Shown here piece after piece: positions 1 through 11,230 of a stretch of DNA of 64,000 bases. The stretch's first letter is position 1, and the number at the start of each line of letters is the position of its first letter. The notes under the pieces are model-generated. The model did not search any database, was not told where the DNA came from, and worked only from the letters and a program-made list of their open reading frames with translations. A program made the position numbers and the translations under genes. Source of the DNA: Blastobasis lacticolella (lineage: Eukaryota; Arthropoda; Insecta; Lepidoptera; Blastobasidae); contig LR990053.1 in the NCBI GenBank assembly GCA_905147135.1, positions 13,280,501 to 13,344,500 on the forward strand, in the 5' to 3' direction.

Positions 1-85
1 GATAGCCAAACCGCATTCGTGAATTTTGCACCAGTACTAAATACTTACCACTAGTACTAAGTACTGCTTACATAATTATAGTTTA

Positions 86-355
86 TAGCTTTTAGGTTGC
101 GGGGACTTCGTCCGTGTGGAGATAGTTTTTATGACAGTTTAGCTTTTTCCGCGATACCATTTTAAATTACCTCCGTATTATCTACTTTTACTATTTCATT
201 CCGTAGGCAGGTCAAGCTGGATCTCTGGTTCTACCTACCCGATGAAACATGGCTCAGATTGTACCATGGACTTCAAGCTACCAAAGTATGAAAACCGAAA
301 AAAATCTGTCCGTAGTTTTTGCGTGATGCGCGAACAGCTAGACAGTCAAAAATGC
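86..355 (-). mobile_element. Helitron-like 3' fragment
   Basis: The left part reads as the complement of a lepidopteran Helitron 3' end: a diverged AGCTTTT followed by GGGGACTTCGTCCGTGTGG. Further right, the stretch CATGGCTCAGATTGTACC with nearby GACTTCAAGCTACCAAA is shared with 38332-38530, so the two are copies of one family. No TC start is visible and the terminal CTAG is degraded. Similarity between the copies is seen directly; the Helitron label rests on knowledge of the family. Confidence 0.45.
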
Positions 356-1799
356 AGTTAATGTACAAACTGTCGAAAAAATTAGAACTGTCGAAAGAAT
401 TGTTACTTTCTAACGCAATTCCTCATCAGGTAGAGTTGAAAGTTATCTACTTTGTACCTATTAAATAGACATACTTTTAACAACTGGATTAAAAAATACA
501 TATTAGAACAAGTCTTTTCTACAAAAAGGCCAACGTTTGCTAAAACCAGTGCTTCCCGCGCTTTTCCGCTTCGCTGAAATGTTTGATTTTTCTTTTCTCA
601 ACACGCACAGCCAGACTGGCCAGTTTGAAATAGCGCGAAAGTCCGGCCGAATGGGAAAATGTGTTTTCTTTTTGCTTGCATACTTCAAACGTGGAAACCA
701 CACATGGTAAGTCCGTGAAGCCACACGGCATGCGCGGCAATGCACGCGGCGGCATCAAAGTGCGGAAGTCGGATGCGCGTTCGCTTCTCAGAATGATATC
801 ACTGCATGCTCGTGGGAAGAGAACACGACTAGGTTACCGGGAAATAGGGGGTTGAGAGATGTAATTTCAATGTAGGTGTGTGACGCTTAACATATGGAGT
901 ATATTTTGTGTTATTTACAATTTTATTGACAGTACCAAATTTGATTTGGGCTTCCTTCCTATATCTTGAGTATTCTTGAGGTGAGTCAAACGCTTGTCAA
1001 ACTACTAGGTCGTGTTGACCACGACGAGACGTATCTGTCAGGAGCATAAAGTTAGTATAATGGTCAGGAAACGACGAATACTATACGACAAAAATGTTTG
1101 GAATGTATTTCCACAGTGTTTCCAGTTTTTCTCTGACAATTGTTGGTTGAGCAAAAAAATACATTCACTTTTTGAATTCAGTTAGGGTAGGGTTTTTAAG
1201 GTATTCATTATTACCATCATCAGTTTAGTTATTTCTACTAATTTGTTGTGAGTAGGGATAAATGTAAATTCTTTGTGTAATTAGTATCAATTTTTTTACA
1301 GGAAATTGCCGTTTTCTTTTGCTATCAGCAGCTTAGTCAGCACTTAATATATTCGTAGTAATTGTACGGCGATAAAGGTTTTTGACTCCAATATTCATTG
1401 TGAAAGGTACCGGTGCACCGCCGCGGGCGCGCGTGGGAATATTGGATAAAATCGCCCCCTGAATAAATCACCCCATTCAGATGTCAGTATTTTAAAGAAA
1501 CACTCGAACTTTACAAGTTTATGAACCGTTTACCGTTGTTTCAGAGCTCAGTGGGAGCTGTGATTCGCCAATTTTTCAGTAACTAGGTATACTATGATGA
1601 CGTTTGTATTGTCTATGCGCATTTTTATTTTTTCGTTTACGCCGTGGAAATTATGCGAATGAAACAAGAAAGAGTCACGCTGTTAACTTACTCACATTAA
1701 AACACAGTTGATTGCATTGAATTGTAGTACTTATATAATTCTTCCTGGTAAACTACATCGAGATGTTGAATAATGAAGATGGTGAGCAATCAGCTGATG
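356..1799. other. Non-coding stretch, nothing identified
   Basis: No gene or known repeat is recognised. Positions 540-860 form a CpG-richer patch in which short overlapping frames are open on both strands; none shows a domain or convincing splice sites. A short GC-rich block lies near 1405-1435. Confidence 0.5.
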
Positions 1800-2854
1800 T
1801 ATATGTCGCAGCCATCTGGTTAAATCAGCCATTTATGAGAACTCTAGTCCGTTAATGAAACGCCGGCATTCAATTGAATGACTAGGCCGATCGCTGATTT
1901 TACTAGCTTCACTCAACGTTTAACTAGTTGGCTTATTAAAGGCAGCCCTTTGGAGACGGCTGAAGTTAAATTAGGCAAGTGATTTAAATTTAGTTCAAAT
2001 TTTATCTACTGCTGCGCTGGTAGTCCCCAAAACAAATCTGGCGTCAGATAGCTCGCACAGCAAGCTCGTCGTTTTAACTAAATTTAAAATGTGGTACATG
2101 TTTTTAAGTAAGAATTGAGATAACTTTAAGTATTCTTACTGTTACGGGTCTGGGTGTTCTATGTATAATAAGTATGTATTTAAAAAGTATATAAGTAGTT
2201 TATCAGTTACCTAGGACCCATAACACAAGCTTTGCTTACTTTGGGGCTAGATGGCGCTGTGTGAATTTGTCAACGATTATTTATTTTATTATTTATTTTA
2301 TTATTTATCTTAATTCTTTACGATAACTGAATATGTTCATTTTCTTTTTATACTTACCTTTAATTAGAAACAAATGCCAAACTTTCGTGTCATTTTATAT
2401 TTAATATTATAAAATAGGACTATAGTGCACTGTTGCTATTGTTCCTACTACATAGTTACAAGTAGTAAATAAGTTATAAATTTAAAGTTTCATTAAATAT
2501 TTTTACTTAGATAAATACGGTTATAGGTATACTCGCAATACAATTAATTGTATACCTACTTATTGAATATCTTGCGACTAATAATGTTATATTATATAAA
2601 AGTTATCTTTATTAATTCATTATTTTTTATCTTAAATAAAGTTTATCATTTAAGTTGCGAACTTATGGTCACTCTAACCAACCATCAGTATACCCTTTAA
2701 CGAAACGGCTAAATAACGTTCAGCCAAGTAGTTAAACGTTACATTCATCAACTTGGCTGGTTATCTTTTAGTCATTTAATTAAATGCCGGCGTATGATTA
2801 ACGGACTAGCCTTCTAATTAAATGGCTGATTTAACCAGTTGGCTGCGACATATA
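1800..2854. mobile_element. Non-autonomous TIR DNA transposon, about 1.05 kb
   Basis: The two ends are long inverted repeats. The left arm (about 1800-1950) begins TATATGTCGCAGCC and the right arm (about 2704-2854) ends GGCTGCGACATATA. The arms stay alignable for roughly 150 bases, sharing blocks such as CTGGTTAAATCAGCCATTTA, CTAGTCCGTTAAT and CGCCGGCATT. No transposase frame lies between them. The target duplication is unclear; TA or TATA at the edges is possible, which would suit a Tc1/mariner-like source, but this is inference. A separate repeat (2140-2311) sits inside it. Confidence 0.7.
2140..2311 (+). mobile_element. 5'-truncated SINE S2 (LINE-type tail)
   Basis: The sequence from GTTACGGGTCTGGGTG through TTTGGGGCTAGATGGCGCTG to an ATTTATTTTATT tail matches the body of the tRNA-headed SINE at 56066-56310 and, in reverse, 28201-28268. 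The tRNA-like head is missing here, so this is a 5'-truncated copy. It lies inside the TIR element 1800-2854 and is probably the later insertion. Confidence 0.6.
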
Positions 2855-5184
2855 CAGGATGCAACGAATGTTCAGCCACTTGTCATCGGGAGAATACATA
2901 TTATAGGTACTGTTGCACTATTGTGCCATGACGTTTTAACAAAACAAGTTTCAACATTTTACAAATCGGTATAAATTTAAATAGAAATTTTAAAGAAATA
3001 TGTAGAAATTAAAAACTATAGTTTATTGTTTTCAAGTGGCTCTACTCGTACATCTGTCGCTCGCGAGTGTACCTAGCTGTTTAAATCCACGGAAGAGATA
3101 TATTTTTGTACAAAAGAGTTATAGTGTGCAATTAATTAAATTAACAAAACTATTGTATTAGAGAGCGTCCCACCGGTTATATATAGTCCGACGGGATATT
3201 GGCGCGACGGCTGGTACGCGTACACACGTACCTACTGTTGCAAAGACCTGTCAGGCGTCGGCGCTTGACAAAGTAAATAATGCGCCATTATGTATTCCGA
3301 AACAATAAATAATTCAGCACCGAATGTCAAAAATAAGTGACACGCGACAATTGTGTCCAAAAGTAAGGGCGGGCGTAACCTCGATAGCTTTCTCAACGGA
3401 GGGCTTCATGCATCTTTAATGGGATGCGACAAAAACGCCGCTCGTACGGAGACATACATATGTATGGGACAATTATCGTAATACAATGAACCATGAATAT
3501 TGCGAACATTACGTAAGAGCCAAATTTGGGTGTACAGCGCGGAGCCGACGCGAAAATTGTTTTTTAATTTCGATAGTTACGCCACATGTATTCCGAACTA
3601 GTGAGTGATGCATGAAATTATGTGCAAAATAACGAGCCAACATGCTTAAAATTAAACTACAATATAGGTCGGGTTTTAATTCAACGGAGTAACTGGCGGC
3701 TCTTGCGTTGACAAACAGTTAAATGAATAATGTTTACGAGACGTCGTCGTCGTTGCAGCTGTAGACTACACAAACCAATGACTACATTGTACGTCAATTA
3801 TCGGATATGCTATATTAATGCTATACTCGAAGCGAAGGAGGAGCTGTCACAAGTGGAACAATGTGGCCTCTGCCTAATCTTAAAATACGATTGTGGACAA
3901 TACAGAGAAGAAGCCGGTTTCCACTTTTATTTCCAAGCTCTGGCTTTCAAATTCAGGTTGTTAACTTAATATCACGATACGATCTTCCGCCTGCTCCTCC
4001 AATACCTAGTACGAAAAGTGTCGGAAATAGAACGAGTGAATTTATTAGCTCCAGATCGGTAGGCGCGGGGCCAACTGGGTGTCAGGAATTAATAACTATT
4101 TTATACCACTGCACAGAGATAACGCACGAGTTATTATGTTTCCTTTGAGACGATGAACATGTGCCTTGTAGTTTGATTTTCGTTTAATTACTAAGAGCCA
4201 TTGGACGGACGGACATAAAAGAATTATATCAAAGACGTTTTATTGTCAACTAGTAATATTTTGTCGGGATTACCCCGGAATCGTGGTAACCTGTGGCTTA
4301 ATAAATCAATAGATAGGTTGAAGTACTTATAGTGTTAAAAATAAATATGCAATGGTCGTAAGATCTTTCGTTTCGTTGGATTTGAACCAGCAGGTCGACG
4401 GAAAGAGACTTGAATAAACATAAACAACCAAGACTGAATTTGTAATTTTAAAAATATAATAAGAAGTACCATTTTACTGCAATTATTTCCGAAGAGATTA
4501 TCACTGATCTTGTGAATAAAACATATAATTTACTATAAGCGTTCAAATGAACAGACTGAAGTGTCAGTCGCAGCACTGTGGTCTTCGAGATTTTAACGTC
4601 ATATGACACAGAGTTTTAATATAGGATTAAGGTAATGGGATGTCAGAAATAAGCATGTGTTTGTAACACTGCTGTTACGAGATTACACACGGATACGTTT
4701 CGTTTGAGATGTTGAACAATCTTCTACTTTGGGTGATTAGATTTTGATTGGTATATTAGCCGAAGACCGAATTAGTACTTGAAAGACGCTGTCTATAGTT
4801 CTGCTTCGTATGGTGTCCAATTCTTCAGGCCCGTTATCAAAGCTGCCATTTGCATTCGTATTACAAAGGCGGTAATTTACATATGGGCAATATGCTGTTC
4901 TAAGTAGCCCACACTTCAGTCCCAAGGTTGTCTCTTGTCTCATCAAATGACTTTGGGAATACCTACATCGGCATTCTTGAAATAAATTGCGGAACAATTG
5001 CCAAAGGGGATGTGTATTTTAAATTTGTATTTACAAGATGCGACGAATTCGTACGTATTTTTACTTTATAATATCAACGAACTCTAGACCTTGAAATTAT
5101 TTAGCTAATTTCGTGGTAAGCTTTGGCGACTGTTCTTGTTATTTCTGGAGTCACTGCGTGCGATCTCCAATTAAGTAATTTCAC
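2855..5184. other. Non-coding stretch, nothing identified
   Basis: No gene is recognised. Two short frames, one on each strand (3730-3969 forward, 4737-4997 reverse), share a few residues around YVNYR but show no domain, splice context or conserved composition. Small CpG-richer patches occur near 3170-3260 and 3360-3450. Confidence 0.4.
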
Positions 5185-5510
5185 TCCTATATATAATATA
5201 AAACAAAGTCGCTTCCCTCCGTCTGTCCCTATGTATCTGTGTAAGTATCTATGTACACTTATCTCTTAAAGTACGCAACGGATATTAATGCAACCCAAAA
5301 AAGTAGGTAGCGTAGTGTAGCACGCCCTCCGGCCAGATGGAGTGACGATTTGCGAAAGGCTACGGTTGGATGCTGGATGCGGCAAGCTGGAGACAGGGTG
5401 CATTGGCGCTCATTAATTGAGGCCTATGTCTAGCAGTGGGCTAGTATAGGCTGATGATGATGATGAGGGTTAAAGTAGGTGTATACGAACGATCACGCCG
5501 CGTCCACTAG
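5185..5510 (+). mobile_element. Helitron-C copy, interrupted by a LINE end
   Basis: It starts TCCTATATATAATATAAAAC with AAAGTCGCTTCC following, and ends GCGTCCACTAG followed by T, the TC...CTAG|T layout expected of Helitrons. The body (GTCTGTCCCTATGTATC, ACGCAACGGATATTAATG, AAAGTAGGTGTA) matches copies at 11231-11421, 28648-28840, 50299-50495 and, reversed, 26351-26550. A LINE 3' end occupies 5311-5466. The family is non-autonomous; no Rep/helicase sequence is present. Confidence 0.65.
5311..5466 (+). mobile_element. LINE 3' end (reverse transcriptase C-terminus plus GAT tail)
   Basis: One frame reads ...RPPARWSDDLRKAT, then WMRQAGDRVHWRSLIEAYV and a TAG stop. This is the typical C-terminus (RW-DDL ... 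DR-W ... EAYV) of lepidopteran endonuclease/reverse-transcriptase LINEs. It is followed by a short 3' UTR (GAGGCCTATGTCTAGCAGTG) and a (GAT)n tail. It interrupts Helitron-C between AAGTAGGTAG and GGGTTAAAG. It is heavily 5'-truncated and so dead on arrival. Confidence 0.75.
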
Positions 5511-5857
5511 TGTATTATAAAAAAGGGAAATCGCCCTAAGGCAGTACCGCTGCATGGACATCCCGCAACATGGACAAACTTCTCTGTTGTAATTATTTTG
5601 CGGTTTATATGCTTCTTTGTCATTGATCGTAGATATAATTAGGTGGTTTTATTTCTATTAATTACTTAGTTGGTATCAAACAAATCGGAAGTGGCGCGCT
5701 AATGAGCGTAACGCTGCTCGCCACGCACGGCTGAGCATAATTACATGTGATTGATTATTTTGGATAGGGCAGCGGCTTTTTGTCGCGTCGACGTGGGCGG
5801 TTGGTGGCAAAAAGTCCGCCTAAATTAGGAAGTAGGCTTGACGCAGACTGGACCTAG

Positions 5858-5917
5858 TGTGGTTTTATATTATCTAATTGACGTTTTATATTATCTAAGC
5901 TTTTATATTATCTATTG
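5858..5917. repeat. Short tandem repeat, three TTTTATATTATCTA units
   Basis: TTTTATATTATCTA occurs three times in about 60 bases, with spacers of slightly different length. Seen directly; no function is implied. Confidence 0.6.
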
Positions 5918-6562
5918 GCGCGCGATATTAACTCGTGCAGTGTCTTTTAATAAATGTTTGTCACATAGCCATAATGAGAAGGCATATCCAACTGTAAAAT
6001 TCAAAACTAAAAATGTATTCGGCAGTAGGTATAGTAAAAGTACCTATAGGTCGATTGAAAGAAGGCAGGCTCCATACAAACGAAGTTTGATCATAATTTC
6101 CATATTCATCAATCAAAGCCAATGAAATTTTGTAAACTCGATTAGGAACCTGTCTGTGGTTTGTCAGATTTGTGTATAAGGCCACCTTCTTTCCGGACCT
6201 ATACTCATAATACAATTATTCTTTTTTAGCCTGGAAACCCCACGAAATCCTAAATGTTGATTGCACCTTTCCACGTAACACAACGATGTGATACCTAATT
6301 TGAACTTGGATGTTAAACTTGATGTATGTTTATGTCACTATAAAGATAAATTGCAGTAAAATTTAGCAGCTTTAACGACATTTTAATTGCACCAGAAAGG
6401 CCTTTGCCTACAAATAACGCTCACCTACATATGACCTATAATGTTGAACATATAAATAAAAAGTAGATAGATACGTACAATACTTTAGCAACCAGATAAC
6501 AGATAGCAGATGCGTCCCAGTGAGAGCCAAGTTCAAACATTAGTAAAGGTCGTAATCGAACC

Positions 6563-6599
6563 AGCGCTTACTGGTGCATAGGTCGCACCAGTAAGCGCT
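6563..6599. repeat. Perfect 15-bp inverted repeat, 7-base loop
   Basis: AGCGCTTACTGGTGC (6563-6577) is followed after seven bases by its exact reverse complement (6585-6599). It may be a remnant of a MITE or a cruciform-forming site. Confidence 0.7.
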
Positions 6600-6663
6600 A
6601 GTAGAGCTGGTAACAGCGCTGGAAACGGTTACAGATTTGTAATTTTTTGTAATAGGAGTAAGA

Positions 6664-6920
6664 CCAGTAGCCGTATTCACAATGATTCGAAACCGTTTCC
6701 GAACGATTCGACTCGAAATTCGTGAGCTGCAATTCCGTGTCTATCGATTCGAAAACTGTTATTCAGAATCCCGATAGATTCGACGGAAACTCTACTCTCT
6801 AACATATGAAAATTTCGTCAAAATGAACTGAAACCACATTTTCCTAAGAACTTTTGCGGGGTCCTTTGTTGATTCCGTATCCGAATCCGATTTCCGAGCC
6901 ATTGTAAATACGGCTACTGG
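6664..6920. mobile_element. MITE with about 21-bp terminal inverted repeats
   Basis: The left end CCAGTAGCCGTATTCACAAT is answered by ATTGTAAATACGGCTACTGG at the right, with one mismatch. The interior is rich in ATTCGA motifs (GATTCGAAACC, CGATTCGAAAAC). It is 257 bp, with no coding capacity and no clear target duplication, so the superfamily is undetermined. Confidence 0.65.
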
Positions 6921-7594
6921 TGAGGTGAGATGGCGTTCAAATGCCTGGCTAGATTTATGTTAAAAAAATATGGTTTTGCTTTTGTCCTACGCGAACACAA
7001 GGATGAAGATGGAGCGACCTCACCCAGAATATGGCTCATGAAGAATATGATTATTTTGTGTCTTAAAATGGTAGTGCTAATATCATTTAGCAGATGTAAG
7101 TTTTACTACGGCGTTTCGCAAAATAACTCGTATTGGTGAGAAACGATTTAAATATTTTTTTATCAGAGATAAAGTTACAATATTGCAAGGAAAAATATGT
7201 CACATATTTTCTGAACGAGTAGTAATCTTCGGCTACAATAGAACCTGCAGATCAAGTGCCAGCGCTCCAGCCGCTTGAAGAGGGCTCACATATCAAACAA
7301 TGAATTGTGTTAGTCGGTAACAGATAGCGGCGCGTGCGCACGTCCGCCGCACACTCCGTAAAACGAAGCGACAGCAGCTAACAGGTGGCCACGAGAACTA
7401 AATTTAAACAAGAACCATTTATAATTAGTAGAAATAGTTCCTTTCAAAATGTAACGCGTGGGCAGCACATCGGCTAATTACATTTCCATTTTTGGCTCAC
7501 GTTGACAAATTGAATATCAGATCTGTAGATGAATTTGCATATACATACTTAGGTAGTAGGTACGTGAAATAAATCCAAATGAAGCCGAGCTTGC

Positions 7595-7742
7595 TTAGAT
7601 AGATAGATGGATAAACACTTTAATGTTATTAAAATATTACAAAACCAATCACTTACAATAACAAGGAACACATAGGTATGAGCAAAGGCGCTTATTGCTT
7701 AGTTACCAATAGCACGCTGCCAGCGTTACGCCCTTATCAACC
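7595..7742 (-). mobile_element. LINE-B 3' end with GATA tail
   Basis: Begins with (TAGA)n and GATAAACACTTTAATG, then ACAATAACAAGGAACACAT and GAGCAAAGGCGC. This matches, in the same orientation, 36124-36404, and in reverse the tail at 43700-43840. The (TCTA)n tail at the LINE 3' end puts it on the minus strand. Only the 3' end is present. Confidence 0.55.
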
Positions 7743-8270
7743 TACTATGGCACATGCTATTTAAACATTAATATACTTATAGTTGGTACAAGTTATCTAT
7801 TGTTTAAATGTAAACGTTGATAAAAGAAATGATGAACCTAAAAAAGATAAATTCGTGAGTCGGTTCACGTAGGTATAGTTTGCGTATGGCCTTGCACTTG
7901 ATACTCAAATATTGCCGTGGCACTGTCTCTCTCATTGAAGCGATAACACGGTTTGTTCAGCAGACGTATCTACTCGTAACTACGAGATACGTGGAACTCC
8001 GTTTTCACTGTTACTTCATTTTACTATACGTAATTATAATTAACGGTTATAGGGATTTTATAAAGGGGAACGGGGATCGGGAAGTTTAGGCTACACCCGA
8101 GAAATATGAGTAATAATTAGGAATATTTACTTATCTAAAATACAAACAGTGATGACTATATAAGATGGGAGGACTTGACTCATTTTATTTGATTGTATGA
8201 AAAAGCTTTTCTAATCACAGGTGTCATATATAAGTACACACGGTGACATTTTCAAGTACGTCAGTCGATA
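7743..8270. other. Intron-like DNA, nothing identified
   Basis: AT-rich sequence just downstream (on the minus strand) of the ADAMTS-type exon. No further exon of that gene was recognised here. Confidence 0.4.
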
Positions 8271-8431
8271 TTTTTTTTACGCTACTCAGTGCCAAACGAC
8301 CAGACAGCCCACCTGATGGGAAGTGGTAACTGTCGCCCATAACATCTACAATTCCTACATTTAGGTTGCAGGTAACAAAAACACAGAACCGCAGGTGCGT
8401 TGTCACTGTAAGGACTACGATAAATTGCCCC
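8271..8431 (-). mobile_element. LINE-D 3' UTR fragment
   Basis: A T-run at the left (an A-tail on the minus strand) is followed by CCACCTGATGGGAAGTGGTA and CCGCAGGTGCGTTGTC, the 3' UTR shared with 9154-9268, 24862-25040, 47236-47318 and 50805-50912. The 24862-25040 copy carries a reverse-transcriptase C-terminus, which identifies the family as a LINE. Confidence 0.6.
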
Positions 8432-8634
8432 ATGCTTATAAATTAACTGGGTACCTTATCCTTCAAACCGGAACACAACAATGCAAGCATTGTTGCTTGG
8501 CGGCAGAAATAGATAAGGCGGTGGTATTCACCCAGGCGAACTCCCTCAGGTTTGACATAGTCCTACCACCTGATAAAAGGCATGATAAAAATGATCATCT
8601 GATATAAAAGCAGCAACTATCTATAGGTACTCAC

Positions 8635-8857
8635 CGCAAATCCAACCGTATCTCCCTGCCGTCGACGGTGAGGTTGTAGTGCAGCTGATGCGGCGCATGC
8701 TCATGCTCGTGCTTGTTCGTGTCGCGTCGTGCCCGCGCGTGCCCGTGTGCGTGCTCGTGCGCGAGATCGTGGGAGAGCAGTACGCCGTCGTGCGTCACCT
8801 TCACTGGAGTCACTACTTGTAGCTGCGACGGGTCCAGGTGCTGGTGCGAGTAGAGAC
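8635..8857 (-). CDS. ADAMTS-type metalloprotease, propeptide exon 2 (partial gene)
   Basis: Internal coding exon of 223 nt. On the minus strand the acceptor is CCCTCTCCCCCGCAG and the donor is GTGAGTACC, both strong. It begins with the last two bases of a codon, encodes residues 56-128, and ends after two bases (CG) of the next codon. Visible features: LQVVTPVKVTHDG near residues 67-79, LSHD at 82-85, a His-rich run (10 His in residues 84-114), RARR at 96-99 (furin-type R-X-[KR]-R), the sequon NLT at 116-118, and LHYNLTVDGREIRLDL at 113-128. The order VTP.V...G..SH - basic site - LHY......L.L matches the reprolysin-family (M12B) propeptide of ADAMTS proteases, closest in style to ADAMTS16/18. 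Such enzymes are secreted and cleave extracellular-matrix proteins; the propeptide keeps the protease latent until furin-type cleavage. The catalytic HEXXH domain and thrombospondin repeats are not in this exon. The ortholog is not certain. Confidence 0.8.
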
Positions 8858-9073
8858 CTGCGGGGGAGAGGGCTGGTTGAGGTGGTGGTTATGATTGGTT
8901 GAAGCTGTGATTTTACCTCAAACTCCTCACATTTACCCGCCTTACTGGTCGTATCGCAAACTGTATTGCAATCGGGATAAAGTTGACAAGATAGCGAGAT
9001 TACTTCATGGTATTGGACCAGGAGCAGTGCTCCAGCAGCGCTGATTGAGTTTGGGTGTTACAAAAAGTTGTAC

Positions 9074-9107
9074 GAATATATATTAACTTGTTAGTTAATA
9101 TATATTC
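9074..9107. repeat. Perfect 14-bp AT-rich inverted repeat
   Basis: GAATATATATTAAC and its exact complement flank a 6-base loop. It lies about 215 bp upstream of the ADAMTS-type exon acceptor, inside the intron. Confidence 0.55.
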
Positions 9108-9153
9108 AGACAAAACAGCTTTTAGTGAACGCCGTGTTTTTGTAAATATTATA

Positions 9154-9268
9154 GTTTTTTTTATGGAATTGGACAAACAGGCATGCGGGCCACCTGATGG
9201 AAAGTCGTCACCGCTGCCTATGGACTTCAGCAAAACCAGGGGCGCTACCAATGCGTTGCTCGCCTTAA
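9154..9268 (-). mobile_element. LINE-D 3' UTR fragment
   Basis: T-run, then CAGGCATGCGGGCCACCTGA, AAAGTCGTCACCGC and a GCGTTGCTCGCCTT end; the same family and orientation as 8271-8431. Confidence 0.6.
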
Positions 9269-9962
9269 AAGTGAAGATTCGTCTATACATGGTAAGCAAC
9301 TTTTTAAATTACCTAAGTAGTAAAATATCTCTTAATTACCAAATCAATAATAAAGCTAGTGTTTGGCTAGATAAACAGTTTGCAACAAAACCTCGTCAAA
9401 AAATTGTCGATTTTGCTGGATAAATGGTTGACGTGCGCGTTGTCATGCCCTTGGGTCGTCGCGTGCGCATTCTCGGAACAACGGAAACGAGAAACTGTCG
9501 CGTCGGGAAAAGCACTCGCCGGGGCAGGGAAAAGACTTGTAAACGCGTGGTGTTATCGCATACCTATGTATTTACACAAATTACACAATACCTACATTGT
9601 TTAAAAAACAAAACCGTAAAAATCACGATCACAAAGTAATAAAGGCAAATAGCCCTAAACCTTCATTCAATAAATAACCTTTATTGTACCTACATCCAAT
9701 TCATCCAATAAAGCCCTTCACGGGACTCAATCAAATGACATATCATCGGCCGATCATCAATACGAACTTATAGTGTCACTTTTCATCATCCACTTAACCC
9801 TTTAACATCTGTTGGACGCACAATAACAAATAACGTAATAATAACCCATTCACGGCCCCTGTAATTTGGTTCACTTGATATGAGTTGTTTCTGACTGTGG
9901 TTTTAGTTTGGAAATTGTTTTTGTAAGGATCAGGGGAACCGGCCTCCCGATAATTATTGTTA

Positions 9963-10184
9963 TGTGCTTATTACACATTCCTAAATTCAGTTACTGAATT
10001 CAGAAACAAAAAGCGTGAGAGCAAATCAAACTGCCGATTTTTGAAAGGCGGAGCGACGCGTGACTTAATATAAGTTATACAAAAATTGACCTTATTTTAT
10101 GAACAATACATTCCACTTTGATTGGCTCTCACGCTTTTTGTTTCTGAATTCAGTCACTGAATTTAATAATGTGTAATAAGCGCA
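9963..10184. mobile_element. PIF/Harbinger-like MITE, copy 1
   Basis: Terminal inverted repeats of about 70 bp begin TGTGCTTATTACACATT and end AATGTGTAATAAGCGCA. Both edges carry TTA (9960-9962 and 10185-10187), a 3-bp target duplication typical of PIF/Harbinger elements. Subterminal GAATTCAGAAACAAAAAGCG is shared with a second copy at 36820-37103, which also has TTA on both sides. It has no coding capacity. Confidence 0.75.
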
Positions 10185-10224
10185 TTAGTTATAAATCATT
10201 TCTGATTTCTAACCCCTAACGAAG

Positions 10225-10445
10225 GATGTTGTAAGTTTGACGTGTGCATCGGTGTATCCGTGGCTTTGTGTATCTGTCTGTGGCATCGTTACTCCCGAAC
10301 TGATATATCGATTTGGATGCGGATTCCTTTATTTGAAAGCCAGTTTAATGAAGATGGTTTTCAGCTTTGTTTCGTTAAAATCGGTTTTGTAGTTTAGAAA
10401 ATATAAGAGTTTAAGTAAACTTGGGCGGGGGTTATCCGACTTTTA
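10225..10445 (+). repeat. Interspersed repeat, unclassified
   Basis: The passage GTATCTGTCTGTGGCATCGT, TCCCGAACTGATATATCGATT and TCGTTAAAATCGGTTTTGTAG resembles a text-like repeat common in lepidopteran genomes. The call is from memory of that family only, and no second copy was found in the window. Confidence 0.35.
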
Positions 10446-10502
10446 CTGTCGGTTAGGTTATTTTGTGTAAGGTAATACCTACATGCCACCTTTTCATACT
10501 TT

Positions 10503-10682
10503 AATTGAAAGAGATCCCGCGGAAGACCCAAGAAGCGATGGATTGACATCGCCGAGTCGGACGCGAGAGCCAACGGCTTAAGACGTGAGGATGCCGAAGA
10601 TCGGGCAAAGTGGAGAAAGCAAGGCCGGAAAGCGGACCCTGGCAGTAGCCGGGATTGACAGCTCTGATGATGATGATGATAA
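10503..10682 (+). mobile_element. LINE 3' end, intact C-terminal reading frame
   Basis: An unbroken frame reads RSRGRPKKRWIDIAESDARA, then NGLRREDAEDRAKWRKQGRK and ADPGSSRD with a TGA stop. This is the C-terminus of a lepidopteran endonuclease/reverse-transcriptase LINE (RTE-like). It is followed directly by a (GAT)n tail. Decayed relatives lie at 24635-24677, 28306-28391 and 33290-33510. It is 5'-truncated, hence non-functional. Confidence 0.75.
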
Positions 10683-11230
10683 TACCTACATGCGTTAATA
10701 AGGGTTTGTAATGGACATAATTGAACTTAGCTTTGTTTTTACTGTACGTACTGGGGTGTTCGTTCGCTGTAAAGTTACACGCATTTCCGCCATATTCTAG
10801 GACTTGATATAGACTAAAAATTTATAGGCACTATTTCACTTCAACGTTCTCGCCATTCTGTACCACTAAAAACATAAAAACGCTAATTAATTACATACTC
10901 ATAATTAAAAAAACCGTGTAAAAGAGCAAACAAACCCCAGTTTTACTATATACTATACACTGATAGTAAATTAACTAATGTTCCAGATAACGCTATACTA
11001 TTATGATAAACATTATGCCGATAGTCCGGCGCCGCCCGCACCGCCCTTTTCGGCTGGCCGGCGCCAGCACCGTACACCATTCGAATGGTAAACAGTAGGG
11101 ACTTAAATAGATAAACTATAACTACACGAAGTATAACACAATCGTCTGTATGTCTGTCTCACTATGCGACAATCTCAAAGGTTTAGGTTTTTATATCCGT
11201 TTAGAAGTATAGGTGCGTTGCCTTCCTAAA

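Noticed and set aside
540..860. Overlapping open frames on both strands
   Set aside because: CpG-rich composition explains the lack of stops; no match to the next ADAMTS exon or any domain.
3730..4997. Facing frames with YVNYR-like residues on opposite strands
   Set aside because: Similarity is confined to a few residues and a short stretch of DNA; flanks do not align, so a TIR element or gene pair is not supported.
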